Notes: generated by a model from the sequence alone, not told the origin. A DNA stretch of 64,000 nucleotides from Hymenopellis radicata (GCA_015501595.1 JADNRX010000005.1:248001-312000); one strand, 5' to 3'. Counted from the first letter of the stretch, positions 11,008-24,748 are shown. Numbers and translations are program-made.

Positions 11008-13419
11008 TCAACAAGGTTTCGCATATGTACCGGAAGATTCACTACCAGCGCCTTTGTCCATACTGCCATGCTTATGCGCAGACGTGGTAAAGGCTGTCCC
11101 GAGACTGTTAAGAGCATGCATATGTGACGCCTTGTTCATGAGACTTTCGGTCACTTCAATCTACAACATGATCAGCATCACTGGCACTTGAGGCAACAGA
11201 TTGAGCCCACTATATCAGCCAGAAGACGATCAACGAGCTGCAGATGCACATCTCAGATTGGACTGTACCACAAATATTTGATGAGACGTACCACTTCAGT
11301 GAAGCTTTCTCGAACGACAACACGGAGAATCTGAACGTCCTCTAAAGCGGGAGCCAACTCGTAGTTGGGAACGATCCATCCTTTCGCGCGGAGCAAAGTT
11401 TGAATCCAGACTTGTTCAATTTCTGGATACTTTTCTTTGAACTCATCCGAGAATCGGAACGCGACCACCGGAAGACCGGGAACATAGTTCTACGAAGAGA
11501 TTAACAGACAATGCACAGACCAACAGTTTTGGCGTACTTCAACGTTATCGTCCATACCAACAGTGGCTTGTTTGAGAGTCGAGCTAAGCCCTTCCGCGGG
11601 GCGATGAATGTCGCTGAGAACTGTGTAGTATGTGCACCGTTCCAGCGCTCGACTGAGAAGGCGAGCGTTTTTCAAGTCGTTCAGGGCAATGGTCCTGTAA
11701 CCTTCAAAACCAAGATGGATGAGGTTGAAATATTGCGTAATAATGGGCGCCGCTGGTCGGGAGAAATTCAAAGAGAAACTATGCACAGCGTCAAGCCAAT
11801 ACAATGATATGCTCCGATCGCGCACCTGTATTCTACGGATCCCAGGTAGTGCAATTCAAAAATGAGGTCTTTGGGCAGGTGTTGTTTGTCGCGCCAAACA
11901 ACCCAGCCAACTCCGACATACGAGAGGCCGAATTTGTGTCCCCTTGAAGAGTTTGAGATTAGAATGAAAGATGTTAGTTGATAGCCTGTCACATACGAAG
12001 TGTTGATAGACACTACGCGAGGAAGTTTGAAGTCCCAAGGCAAGTGAGGCTGTATAACTAGGTGAAATTTGTGTTGCTGGGTGCGAGCGAAACTTACGGA
12101 AGCGAAGGGCGCTACAAATCCTCCCGAAGCAGCATCCACTGAATGACAATTAGTATTGTTATACCCTTACATGACAGCGAATCCCACCATGGATGGGGAC
12201 ATGGTTCCCGCTCTCCTGTTCGTATTTGTCCAACAGATCAGACATCTCTTTCACAGGCTCATAATGCCCAGTGTAGGTACCTAGATCGGTGAGACGACGA
12301 ATTCCAGGTCGGATCTGGATACTCACTTCCCAAGATGACGAAAACCCCAATAGTGTTCTCGTCAACGTACTGCATAGCTTTCTTCGGATCGAGGCAGTAC
12401 TTGCTTTCGACAGAGACTGGCACAAGGCGGCATTCTACTTCAAAGTATCGTGCGAACTTTTCGAGAGCGACCTGTGCATTGGCACCCATGACGATGTTGG
12501 GACTATCAGTATCTAACGTCAACCACAGCTGATCACTGGTGACAACAACGCGACTTGCCCAGGTTCATGGATGCTCTTGCCAGCAGCCTTTCGCTTTTCT
12601 TGCCAGATGCGCTTCATGGCGAGTCCACCGAGTTGAATGGCTTCCGATGAACCTGTCGTCGCAGTACCAATGGCCTGCTTGGCGGACGGCGCGTGCCACA
12701 TGTCGGCCAAGATGGAGACACCTGGCAAAGATATTAGATGAAGGAGGCAACAAACATTAGCTGGTAACTAGCATCGGGTGTGGAGAAGTTCTACAAGGTG
12801 AAGGGTCAGCTTTGAAATGTGAGTATAGATGGAAGACATACGAGTTGCCGGATATTCGTCAGCGTCTAGAACAAAAGAGATCAATAGAAAGTGGGTACGG
12901 TCAGAGGGTGGCGGACCTATGAGGTTCTTATTTTGATTCTCCGCCATCAGTTTGTCCGCTTGGGGAGGCATCCATGTATTAACGAAGGAGGCCAGGTTGA
13001 GAACGGGCGCTCCATCTGTGACGCGTCGATGTATGCAGAATATAAAAGGAACGAGCACGAACCCAATGCCAGTTCATCGTGGATGAGGTTATAGGCCGAT
13101 TCGGCGTCCAAACCCTGGAGGAGGGTGAGGGTGCGGTGATCAAAGAATGAGCTGCGCACCTTGGATGCCAGATGGTATTTTCGAATGGGAGTGGTGCCAT
13201 AGCGGGCTCCATATGAGTGCTGAAGAGCGTTTGGATCTGACCCAGTCAGAGCGTGGACGTTCTTTTTGTCCTAAAGTGAGGTGATGAGTGAGATGCGGTA
13301 CGATGACGAGGCGATGAACTCACGTGAGAATCGGCGACAAGGCGGTCGGGGTTGACGTGCTATTGGGAATCAAGTCAGGTAGGTAAAGACAAGATTAGAC
13401 GACCTGCCTTGGACAGCAT
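11008..13419 (-). CDS. GAD1: Glutamate decarboxylase
   Basis: PLP-dependent decarboxylase that turns glutamate into GABA and CO2, consuming a proton. Typical blocks in order: [92 protein letters not shown] and the PLP lysine motif [19 protein letters not shown]. The protein ends with [16 protein letters not shown] and a short hydrophilic tail. About nine short introns. The first intron (13360-13407) only joins in frame with a GC donor (AAG/GCAGGT). The C-terminal tail shows no clear calmodulin-binding helix. It is divergent from VAS1, with about 400 bases between start codons. Confidence 0.93.
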
Positions 13420-13817
13420 GGTGGTGGTTAGAAAGAGAGAAGGAGTTGGGTAACACCGGCAGCTGAGACAGGCTTTTAATAGTGTGACGAACGCGGGTGG
13501 GTTTCGAATTCGGAGTCGGGTGAGACGTCATGAGAGTCAGTCTGGGCCAAGTTTAGACACCTGCAGGTTGACGCGTTGAATAGGATCTATATGTGCCCTG
13601 CAACGTTGCCCGTGCGCATACAATTTCGACTGTCACTCCCACAGATTCCATCAGACTCCCAGACCTGCCCATCACGCCGCTGCATATATCGATTAAGCCA
13701 TGGTAATAATAAGAACGTAACTTGATTGAGTGGTGGTGGGTTATTGCGATCGGTTGTCGGTCCGATATACCGAGCACGTAGCGAGTCATAAACGTGATTG
13801 AATCTTGCCCAAATTGG
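13420..13817. other. Divergent promoter region GAD1/VAS1
   Basis: About 400 bases between two start codons facing away from each other. No TATA box or gene was recognised. It must hold the control elements for both genes. Confidence 0.6.
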
Positions 13818-16800
13818 ATGCTGGGCCGCTATCGATTTCTGCAACTTGTCCTTCCCCATCGCCGTCTGCTGTTCTCGTCGCAGTTCTCTGCGATGTCTAC
13901 ACCGCCTACGCCCGCCGATGCTCCAAACAACAAGAGCGCAGGTACTACCTTGACTTTCCCGCTGGCATCCCGTTAACTGACTCGTCTACCAGCCAAAAAG
14001 GAGGCCAAGCGTTTAGAAAAAGAAGCAAAACTAGCCGCAAAGGCCCTCAAGAATGCTGTCAAGCCTGAGTCGGAGAAGAAAGTCAAAGTAGAGAAAGAGA
14101 AGAAGGAAGAAGAGGCGCCATTTGTCAACACAACACCAAAAGGCGAAAAGAAAGGTATGCTACTAGTTATACTCATCTTGTGTCACCCTGATTTTGGTTA
14201 GATCTTTCCCAGCCTATGGCCGCTGGATATAACCCCATTGCTGTCGAATCGGCCTGGTATGACTGGTGGCATGCCCAAGGATTCTTCCAACCCAAGTTGA
14301 CGCCTGAAGGCAAACCCACCGAAGATATCTTTGTCGTTCCTGCACCACCGCCAAATGTCACAGGAAGTCTACACATTGGACATGCACTAACAACGGCCAT
14401 CCAGGATTCTCTTGTTCGCTGGAATCGTATGCTCGGGAAAACAACCCTCTTCGTTCCCGGATTTGATCACGCTGGTATCTCCACTCAATCTGTCGTCGAA
14501 AAACGGTTGTACAAGGAACATGGGCAGACACGACATGACCTGGGGCGCGAACAATTCGTAGAGCGCGTTATGGACTGGAAAAACGAGTTAGTCTCTGACT
14601 TTGAGATCCAATCAACTCCTCTCATCCTTGTTTTAGCTACCAGACCCGGATCACGGAGCAACTACATCGACTTGGAGGAAGCTACGACTGGAGTCGCGTC
14701 GCGTTTACTATGAATGAGCAACTATCCAAAGCGGTCATTGAAAACTTCTGTCGGCTCCACGAAGACGGTGTTCTCTACCGCGCTAACCGTCTCGTCAACT
14801 GGTGTGTTCAGCTGAACACGACGCTTTCTAACTTGGAGGTCGACCAGAAACAGCTAACCGGACGAACGTTGCTGAACGTTCCGGGATACGATATCAAGGA
14901 GAAATTCGAATTTGGTGTCATCACGTCGTTCGCGTATCCAGTGGAAGGTTCAGAAGAGAAGCTCATTGTGGCCACAACCCGACCGGAGACCATGTTGGGT
15001 GATACAGCCATCGCTGTACATCCCGACGACGCGCGCTACAAACATCTCCCGGAAAGTTTGCCCTACATCCCTTCGTCAACCGCCGAATTCCGATCGTAGC
15101 GGACACCATGGTTGACATGGAGTTCGGAACTGGTGCTGTGAAGATTACTCCAGCACACGACCCGAACGATTACGAGGTCGGCATGCGCCATAAGCTCGAA
15201 TTCATTAATATTATGAACGACGACGGAACCTTCAATGCTAACGCTGGCGAAAAGTTCAAGGTATGTTAAGCTCATAACCAAGGCATAAGCATTAAAATAA
15301 TTGACAGGGTATGAAACGTTTCCACGCTCGAGTGGCCGTGGTAAAAGCATTGCAAGACGCCGGGTTGTACATTGAGACCAAGGACAATCCTATGCAGATC
15401 CCAATTTGCAGGTAAAGGAAACGTCGTGCTGATACTTCCCTTTTCCCTGATATCACACCAGCAAGTCTGGCGACGTAATAGAACCGATTTTGAAGCCTCA
15501 GTGGTGGGTGAACTGCAAGCCTCTGGCCGAGGAAGCCATTAAGGTTCGTGTTCAAGCTGCATCACAGTATCACTCTCAACTCAAATGCCGGTCTCTTCAC
15601 AGCGCACGAAAGCCGGTGAACTGCACATCGCTCCAAAGCAATCCGAGAACGAGTGGTATCGGTGGTTGGAGGGCATTCAAGACTGGTGTATCTCGCGCCA
15701 ACTGTGGTGGGGTCACCGGTGTCCCGCATATTTCGTTCGCATCGACGGCAAGGACCAAGATGTATGTCTCCATCTGCTGTCTGCGAATCTAGCATCGACC
15801 TTGGCCATTTCTAGATGATCGATGGGAACCAATGGGTCGTCGGCCGTAATTTGGAGGAGGCTACTGCGCGCGCCAAGGTTCTCGCTGCCGGGTCCCCCTT
15901 CACTCTCGAACAAGATGAGGATGTTTTAGACACTTGGTTCTCCTCCGGTCTCTGGCCGTTCTCTATCATGGGCTGGCCAGACAAAGTGGGTGACCTCTGG
16001 TTTCTTCGCCTGGTTGTCTCATCATATTTGTAGACTCCTGATTTCGAAACGCTTTTATCCCGCATCCCTTCTTGAGACCGGATGGGATATCCTCTTCTTC
16101 TGGGTTGCGCGGATGGTCATGCTCGGTATCAAGCTGACGGGCAAAGTACCCTTCAAGGAGGTTTACTGTCATGCGATGATTCGTGACGCCCACGGAAGGA
16201 AAATGAGTAAATCTCTTGGAAATGTCATCGATCCTTTGGATGTTATCGGCGGTGTATCGCTGGAGGCCCTCCACCAGAAGCTGTATGAGGGAAATCTTGA
16301 TGAACGTGAGATTGTCAAGGCGAAGTCTGGCCAGAAGAAAGATTTTCCCAAGGGCATACCGCAGTGTGGTACGGACGCGCTGAGGTTTGCTCTCTGTGCG
16401 TACTCTGGAGGAGGTATGTCGTTGCTGAATATTACAAACGCGCGCTCATCAGCCTTTAGGCCGGGATATCAACCTCGAAATCCTTCGCGTGGAAGGATAC
16501 CGGAAGTTCTGTAACAAAATATTTAATGCCACCAAATTCGCAATGCTCAAGCTGGATGAGACTTTCATTCCTGAAACATCAGCCAAGGTACGATCTTGCT
16601 TCTTAATCGACTTGATTTTGGTTAATCTCTTGGAGCAGCCTACCGGCAAGGAGAGCCTCGTGGAACGCTGGATCCTGCACAAACTCAATATAGCCGCCAC
16701 CGAGATTAACAACCAACTGGCGGAACGCAATTTTATGTCTGCTACCTCGGCTGCTTACAACTTCTGGTTATATGAACTCTGTGATGTTTATATTGTAAGT

Positions 16801-17767
16801 CTTCCATTTTTACGCTTGACGAGTCTTGGTTGATGTTTTTGTAGGAAGTTATGAAACCTATGACTGATGAGGCAGCTCCGGAATCTGTTCGTCGGTCTGC
16901 GCAACAAACGCTGTACACATGTCTTGACCATGGTCTCCGACTTCTGCATCCTTTTATGCCTTTTGTTACGGAGGAGTTATGGCAGCGATTACCTCGTCGG
17001 CCCAATGATGCGACACCCTCTATCATGGTCTCCGCATTCCCTGTGTCTGTAAGTGTTTCCTCCCCCGATATCTATTGATCAATATGCTCAACTCTTGTAG
17101 GATCGCTCCTTTGTATTCGACGAAGCGGACAAACAATTTGACCTTGTATTCTCTGTCCTCAGAGCTGGACGTTCGCTAGCGGCGTCGTACAATCTACAGA
17201 GCGACATCCAATGTAAGCTGTTCTTATTCACAGCTAACACTCCCCTCATTTGTCCCTAGTCTTCATCCTCACACAGAGCGATGAAGAGATCGCACTATTG
17301 GAGTCGCAATTACCTACTATAGTGGCCTTGACGAAGGGAGGCAAATCCGCCCAGGTCGTCAAGTCGTCCAGTGATATCCCGGCTGGTTGTGGAAGCAGTA
17401 CCGTCACTGCTTCCATATCCATACACACACTTGTTCGGGTAAGCATTTTTCATGCTAATAATCGTTCAATGAATCAATTCATGTTGTGGTAGGGTCTCGT
17501 AAATCTTGATGTCGAGATCGCGAAATGCGACAAGAAGTTAGATATTGCACGGTTGAGCTTGTCGAAGATCGAAAAGCTAATCTCGCATGCGGAGAGTGCG
17601 GGTAATGTCCCTGAGGATGTTCGCCTGGCCAATGAAGAGAAGGTACGTGCACGTTTCGACAACTAAGGATTTCAGTCTGACTGGGCCTTTTTATCCAGAG
17701 GAAGACATTAGAATCAGAAATCGCTACTTTAGAATCTTCAAAGAGCATGTTCGCCGACCTGAAGTAA
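13818..17767 (+). CDS. VAS1: Valyl-tRNA synthetase, probably cytosolic and mitochondrial
   Basis: Class Ia synthetase that charges tRNA-Val and edits threonine. Signature HIGH is [14 protein letters not shown] is [15 protein letters not shown]. Editing-domain ([19 protein letters not shown]) and [11 protein letters not shown] blocks are present, and a C-terminal coiled coil. Two in-frame ATGs exist. The one at 13893 ([14 protein letters not shown]) would give the cytosolic form. The one at 13818 adds 25 residues rich in Arg and Leu without acidic residues, like a mitochondrial presequence; yeast VAS1 makes both forms this way. Over a dozen short introns. Two frame breaks lie in conserved sequence: a missing base at CCC 15048-15050 and an extra T at 16053-16056. 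In an essential gene these are probably sequence errors. Confidence 0.93.
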
Positions 17768-18238
17768 TCTATGTATGTAGTTCTGACGTTAATACGAGAC
17801 TAACACAGCACGTTCCCTTCTTGACCGTTGTTCGGACATGTGTGATTTCGGCTTGCATAGCAAGCATGTGTTGGGGTGAATGGTAGCATGAGATGCCACG
17901 CAGGTAGACGTAGACATCTATCCATAAAAGAAGATTCGTGTCACCGATAGCGGAGGCTGGACAGAGGAGAGTCTGAGAAACTGTGAGTGGTTTGAACAAC
18001 GATAGCCCTGTACTTTGCGTACCTCTGGCATGTCGTCGGAGTGGCTGCTCATGGTTGAGGAGAAAAGGAAGGACCAAATGATACCGCGATCGTCTTACAA
18101 AGAGGATCGCTCTACGCGATCTCAAGGGAAAGAAGTTCATAGACATAGACATTGACAAGCTTGCCAGCAGCGGTGATTGCTTTATAGTCGACCATCTACA
18201 ATAGTCTGTTCTCTCCAAACAAATAAACACCCCTCAAC
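17768..18238. other. Convergent spacer, nothing recognised
   Basis: About 470 bases between the 3' ends of VAS1 and the asparaginyl-tRNA synthetase gene. Open frames here have no recognisable motif. It presumably holds both 3' untranslated regions. Confidence 0.5.
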
Positions 18239-19770
18239 CTACAGTAACAGTTTGTTGGCCGACCTGGGCATCGGGATGCACTCTCGCACATTGTCTATTC
18301 CACCTAACCATGACACTAGACGCTCAAAGCCCATCCCATAACCACCATGCGGCACACCGCCGTACTTCCTGAGGTCCTGGTACCACGCGTACTCACTACC
18401 GCCCATGCCATCCTTCTCCATCTTCCGGGCAAGTACATCGGGGCGCTCCTCCCTCATCGAGCCGCCAGCGAGCTCCCCAACATATGGCACGAGCAAGTCA
18501 AAGCATGCCACAGTCTTGCCGTCCGCATTCTCGCGCATGTAGAACGGCTTCAGCTCTTTGGGGTAGTCTGTTACGAAGACGGGGCCACGAACAATAACCT
18601 CCGCGAGATGCCTTTCGTGCTCGCTCTGCAGAGACGCACCCCAACGCGGCTCAAACTCAAAGGGTGTGGAGGGTGCAGCGTCTGAGAGGAGCTTCACCGC
18701 CTGAGTATAGGTCATCCGGGTCCAATCCTTTTCGAGACACGATTCGAGCGCCTTCTTCCGCGTTTCGTCACCATCCTTCCATAGTACTTCAAAATCGTCC
18801 GAATTAGACACACCATGAATGAAGGATTTGAGGCTGTCCTCGACGAAGCTGCAGATGCCTTGTAGGCCTTCCCCAGTGACGTCCACCCATTCGGGTTCTA
18901 ACATCCAGAACTCGGCGAGATGACGATTAGTTTGAGAGCGCTCGGCGCGGAAGCATGGGGAAAGCGTGTAGACGCGTGATAGTCCCGATGCTAATGCTTC
19001 AAGATGTAATTGGGAAGACACGGTAAGGTGTGCAGGCCGTCCAAAGAATTCGTCGCCTTCTTTAGAAATCTGGGCAATACGGAAAGTCTCTCCGGCACCT
19101 TCGGCGTCGTTGGCGGTGAGAATGGGAGTATGGGTGAATTGGAATCCTTGCATCTGGATGTCATTTAGTAACATATCCGTGTATTGTCCCAATGACCCAC
19201 GTCAAAGTATTCCAGCATGAGACGCATAAGCCGACTGCGAAGCCGAAGAACAGCGGCAAACTGAGTTGTACGAGTACGCAAGTGCAGATTCTCCCGCAAG
19301 TGTTCGAGTGAAAGTTGTTGCTTTTGGATCGGGTACACCTGCTAACGCGTCAATAAACGGGACATTACGCGCCAAAAAACACACACCTCCGGGTCACATT
19401 CGCCCAATATTTCTGTGGCCTCCACTAGCAGCTCTTTATCTTGTTTCTGACCTGGACTCTCGACCAGTTTACCCGTCAGGCGCACACTGGCGCCATTCGT
19501 TACCCTTCCCACTGAGTAAGTTAGTGTGAACGTAGTACAACGGTTCTTCTCAACGCACCCATTAATCAACGTGTTGTTGCCGAACACAGCTTGAAGTCCT
19601 TGTGCAGAACTACCATCACTTATTACAGCAAAAGACACTCGTTTTTGACGCCGAACAGACTTGACAAATCCGGTGACAGATACTAGCTCTTCGGAGTTGA
19701 CTGGCGCCTTGGACAGGCGCGATATCGTTGGCGGTAGCCGGTAAACCAGGCGCGTCAAAGACGGCCGCAT
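18239..19770 (-). CDS. SLM5: Asparaginyl-tRNA synthetase, mitochondrial
   Basis: Class IIb synthetase for mitochondrial tRNA-Asn. The basic start MRPSLTRLVYRLPPTISRLS suggests mitochondrial import. The OB-fold anticodon domain follows (VTGFVKSVRRQKRVSF), then motif 1 with THTPILTANDAEGAGETF, motif 2 FRAERSQTNRHLAEFWMLEP and motif 3 GGYGMGFERLVSWLGG. Three introns are visible. The one ending at about 19145 has a TACTAAAT branch site. The gene is convergent with VAS1, so two synthetase genes with mitochondrial products lie side by side. Confidence 0.92.
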
Positions 19771-19904
19771 CTAGGAGTGGGAAGCAGGCAAGGTGCAAGT
19801 TTCTATAAAAGGAAGGAGATCTACCTCCTACAAATCGAGTTTACAAGCAGTTCGTGGAATAGCATGACGAGTAACTAACGAACATGAATCTAGTGTGTCT
19901 ACAA

Positions 19905-22900
19905 CTATTTTTCCGAGCGTGTTATATCTCCTTCTGCCACCTTGAGAAGAAACCGTTTCAACGACTGCCTTGCCTCTCTGTAGACTGGGGAGCAAGATTC
20001 GCTCGTTCGGTAGATGTGCTTGATCCTATAAACCAATCTTGATGAGATGCTGTCAGGACGTGGCGAGCGAGATGACTCACCGAGCTCTGGCCCATTGGCA
20101 GGTGGAGAGCATGGCATTGAAATTCTTTCTCGAGGTAAGGAATTGAGGGAATCGACTGTCATCGGTTTCATCAACACCAAAACTGGAATGTCAGAGCCCG
20201 TACGTACCCCTCCTTCTCTGATTCTCAATGGGGCGACACTCCATTCCTCCTGCACGGCACTTTCAAGGGCCTGGAACCAAGGACCATCCAGCTGACCGAG
20301 CCACCAATCTGCTGTCTCTTTCATTTCGATCTGAACGCGTGTGAAATCTCAATGGAATCAAACGAACAGCAAGTACGCACTTGCAGCTTATTTGGAGAAC
20401 CAAGCTCGGAAAACGACGTGGTGAGGTGCTCACGAAGGGAGTGCGAAATAGTCTCAAGATCCTGGTCGGGGACGATGCGTATTGATACCTGAGATTTCAC
20501 GGTCCCCGGAATGACGGTCGCATCTGCATTTTGAGGAAATGAGCATCGATACCGAGAACATAAGCTCAGAGCTAACTTTGTGGCCCTGATGCCTCAATGT
20601 TGTGTACTGTCAACGATGGACTACTCCAACGTGACGACAGCCACGACGCCGGCTTGCCAGTGATTTCAGCCAATGTGGCGAAACTTCTTTGTTCATTTTC
20701 TGATTGCGGTCGTACATGATCATCTAAACGTGGATCAAATTCCTCGACAGAAGTGCACGAGAGTAATACTCACAAAAGCCTGGAATTTGAACATGTTTCT
20801 CTCGGCCAGTCAGAGTAGCTAGTAGCTGAATCCTGAAGTGCGCAGGCGTTACAGGTGAAGGTCGTATGAACTGTTTAACGTACATATCGTTCATCGGCTC
20901 TACAATACCACCACCGTCGATACCAGAGTGCAGATCAGGGAGACGGCTTGATATCTTGACCACGTTCATAACGCGAGCTCTGTATAAAGAAAGCACCCAC
21001 CTCAATGTCACAATGTACAACTCCTCGCAACCCGTAGGTGATACATGGATGTTCGTCTGTTATCCAAGTAGAGTTGCTGCGTCATAGTGAGATGGGGTAG
21101 TTTTGCTTTGTATGTTACGAGGTACTTACCTTATCAGAATAGCGTCGACATCGCCTATCGCTTCCTGTAACACACAACTTAAGTCGCTTTCCTCAAAGAT
21201 CAACCAGGACCACAGACTTTATGTGCTTGCACAGAAGCCTCAAACCCGCAGCTACCAGACTCTTCTTCACCTTCAATCAAGAAGACCAAATCCACTGCTA
21301 ATTGTCGTGACGACAATAGTGCCGCTGCGGCGAAAGCAACCGCTATTATAGGACCTTTGTTATCTGTCGTACCTCGTCCATACAGATAGCCATTTTTCCC
21401 GGTCATGACGAAGGGATCTGACGCCCAGCCGTCACTTGGTGCTGGCATAACATCGTAGTGCCTAGGCAGCTTTAGTCAAATTCATGACATTCTACGATCA
21501 TCATACCCGTAGAATAATATTCGAGGTTTCCTGGCGGTCTGTTGTCGTTGAACGCCAGAGAAGGTACCCAATACAAGAGGGTTCATGCCCTCACCTGTAG
21601 ATATCTTGGAAAAACGTTAGCCCTCTGTTGTATCACGGCGTCACGGAAACATTACTAGGGATGTTGTTGCACCCAGTTGACTAAGACATTTCTTGAGCCA
21701 TATACCGGCTTGTCTGCAGTCCTCTCGGTGGGAAGGAGAGGAGCTGACGCTTGGTATAGATATAAATTTGGACAACGCATACTCCAGAGTGTCTGCAAAT
21801 CACCAGAACCATATCAGTTAGAAGCTCTCAACCAACTCATTCACCAAACGTACCATCAGCAATATCAGAGTCACTGATGGCGTTATCGTCAATCGACGAT
21901 GGAGTGAGCCCTACTCGGTTGAAGTTAAGCGCCACAGAACGACTGCGAACCCTGGGCACGTGGACTCTCCAAATCTTTGAAAAAGTCAGAGAAGAGCCTT
22001 ATCGAAGCAGCAAAGAACCTACATTGATATTATCATCATTACCGCCAGTCAAGAGCACCGTTCGGCTCTCGTTCTGCGTCGTTATGGACGAAAGAACAAT
22101 ACCCGAATGCGCTTGCCACGAAGCCGTGCAATCGAAAGACGCTGAATAGCGCTGAACTCGACCGTTAGCTAGGCAAACGTACAAGTCCGATTTGACTAAG
22201 GACAAGGAGAGGATATCGACGCCCTCTTCCACGATGATAGTCCTGACAATCGACTTGGTCTCAATGTCCAGAACCTTGACGATGCCGTCCTGGCACCCGC
22301 CATATATCGTGTCGCCCTGCGTGACCAACGCGAACACGGCGCCGATGTGACATTCAAACTCATGATTAAAGACAGGTCCTTTCGGTGTGCAGTCCCAGAT
22401 CTTGATCGTCTCATCGCCACTTCCGGAGACGAGCTTCACGTCACCGGAATCACATTCCTCGAGTATGGCGAGCGAGTAGATGTAGCCATAATGCGCGGCA
22501 TCGACGACATTCGTCACGGGGATGGCGAAATGCGGGAGCGCTGACTCGAGCGTCGGGGTCGCCTGCCCGCTGCCCGCGTTGTTCGCGTAGATGTCAGCGG
22601 GTCTGCGTTCGTATTGGGGATAGCTATCGAAGAATTTGTGGGCCTTTCTCGAGATGGATGAAACCGAGTCAGATGGAAGCCCAGTCTTGAAGTTGAACCA
22701 TTGCAAGGAGGTGTTCTGGCAGCCGATATAGATGGTTTGCAGTTTTTTGGACCATGCCAGAGAGAACAGATCGCCCGCGCCGGTCTCGAGGTAGGGATCG
22801 ATGACATAGATCGGTTTGAGAGACGCGGTCGACCATACGCGGACTGTGCTATCGCCTGTTGAGCGTTTAGTCCAGGTAAACGCAGAAAACTTGAGCATAC

Positions 22901-23295
22901 CGGACGAGCTGAACAGCCATTCCTTCTCTGCAACATACACCAATGCTAGCACACTGCCAGTGTGGCCGCGGAGCGTGTCTTTCAATTTGAATGACTTTTT
23001 GCACCATACCTGCGCGAATGTCAGCTGCTGGTCGACGCCTTCCGGGGGGTAAACGCACTGATATGTCCTCATTCTGGCTTCCGGAGAAGATATACCTGTC
23101 GCTGGCGGCGAGACTAAGCACTGAACTATGCAGCTCGTGTAATGAATGGGACAGGCGCGGTAATGACTCGTTTGTGTGCAATTCACGACTTAAAGAGGCT
23201 AGACCGAATCGTTAACGCAGAAAGCCATATACAATGAAAGGCAGACACTTACGACCAACGGGAGACAGCGGGGAAAGCGTCGACTCCATGGACAT
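19905..23295 (-). CDS. DUG2: DUG2: WD40 plus M20 peptidase of glutathione degradation
   Basis: The N-terminal half is a WD40 propeller (GHTGSVLALV, VSGSGDETIKIWDC, IYGGCQDGIVKVLD). The C-terminal half is an M20 metallopeptidase with GRGTTDNKGP (metal-ligand Asp) and LIEGEEESGS (catalytic Glu pair). Only Dug2-type proteins combine these. In yeast Dug2 and the amidotransferase Dug3 cleave the gamma-glutamyl bond of glutathione in the cytosol. The start at 23295 is MSMESTLSPLSPVG. Many short introns split the peptidase half. Near the end an extra base in AAA (plus strand TTT 19956-19958) breaks the frame between GKAVVE and RFLLKVAEGD. Restored, the protein ends at 19905. DUG3 is not in the window. 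Confidence 0.92.
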
Positions 23296-23524
23296 GAAGC
23301 AAGGGCGTGGTGGCGCCGGCTTTACTTGCGTCTACTCACTAGACGTGCCGGTCGGGGGCAATTCTGCACTGCAGACTACTTTAAAGATCATTGCAGTGGT
23401 AAGAAGGAAGAATCTCTCGGTAAATGATCACTGCCGAAACAGATCCAATATCCAATATCAAGGACGCGTTCCATTGCGCGTTATTTCAAAACATAGCAGT
23501 ACTAGCGTATATGCGTAAAGTGTA

Positions 23525-24748
23525 TCAATGATGCCCATTCACTTTAAAACCCTGTTCAGCTTCAGCCCGTCCCAAAGCACCACCACCGACACCCTTGCCT
23601 TGACCTCCACCACCTAGGGCGGTTGCATCTCTAGGTGCGCCCACATAGGCTTCACCCCCAAAGCCCCAGCCACCTTCACGTGTGAAAGGAAGGTCTACAC
23701 TGGTAAACTCGCTCTGTAACGCGTAACCGAAGAAGGCAGATTGACTGGCAGAGGTAACAGGAACACGCATGAACAACGACGTTGCGCGAGGCAGAAGAAT
23801 ATGGTTGAATCGAAAATCAAAGATCGCGGCAAAAGTCTGTCGAAATGCTACCAAAGCCGTGGAAATGCCGATAATAGCCCCTGCAAGGACATCATACCAG
23901 TTATGAACTGTATAAATGTCAGATTATGGTCAAGGACGCGAGAACCGACTTACATTCATCGATGGTCAAAGCACCCGAGATGAGGGTCGCTCCAAGAAGG
24001 GGACAAAACAAAAGAACCATCTTCCAATACGCTGGGTTATGGGCACTCATGACTTTGAATTGGGCGTTGATGTAAAGAGCAAGGAAGAAGAGGCCTGCCC
24101 ATCCAGCTGTGGAATGGCCTGAAGGAAATGATTCAAGTGCGTCGTTGACGGCCTTGTCATCGCCAGTGCAAACTTTTCGGTCGTACATCAACGAGGCGAA
24201 TCCATTGCCGGACACAGTTCCTGGATCAATGTTGGGTTGGCAGACGGCGTAAAAGTGCGGTCGGAGGCCGCCAATCAACCATTTAATCCAAACCTGCAGT
24301 ACGTTCAGCTGCGAACTACAAGTATTGCACAGGACTCGCCTGAAACACTGCCGCAGTTATCAGGCTCTTGAGAACTCCCATCGTTGTTGTGAGGAGGTCA
24401 TCCAGACTGCGACGGCGAATTTGGAAAAGACAGATGAAGAAGAATGGGACGAAGAACGCGATGAGGGCGACAGCATAGATGGGGATGATTTCGTGGCGAA
24501 GAGGGTAGGCAAATTGTGGGTACACGACCTCGCCATCCTCAAAGTAGACAGGGAAGGATCTGCTGGGGGCGGGGGCTACAAGGATGACGTAAGAAACTGT
24601 TCTACAAAGTAAAGATACGGTACTGACGAGCTTTGTAGATGCCGAGGCCCAAAGCACCCATGAAGGCCATAGTAATGAGGTCGACGCCATGTAGCCGAAG
24701 CCAACTGCCAAAGCGGAAGGGATGGGCTGAACGATAAGAGTCTGACAT
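23525..24748 (-). CDS. DPP1: PAP2-family lipid phosphate phosphatase (Dpp1/Lpp1 type)
   Basis: Integral-membrane phosphatase acting on diacylglycerol pyrophosphate, phosphatidate or related lipids. About six hydrophobic segments are visible. The three PAP2 active-site motifs appear as the K...RP block (WIKWLIGGLRPHFY), SFPSGHSTAGWAGLFF and the third motif FHNWYDVLAGAIIG, joined across an intron at about 23898-23953. A glycine-rich tail (ALGGGGQGKGVGGG) ends the protein. Five exons. Dpp1 and Lpp1 cannot be told apart from sequence alone. Confidence 0.88.

Noticed and set aside
15040..16060. VAS1 as a pseudogene because of two frameshifts
   Set aside because: All catalytic motifs are intact, the breaks are in base runs, and the gene is normally essential and single.
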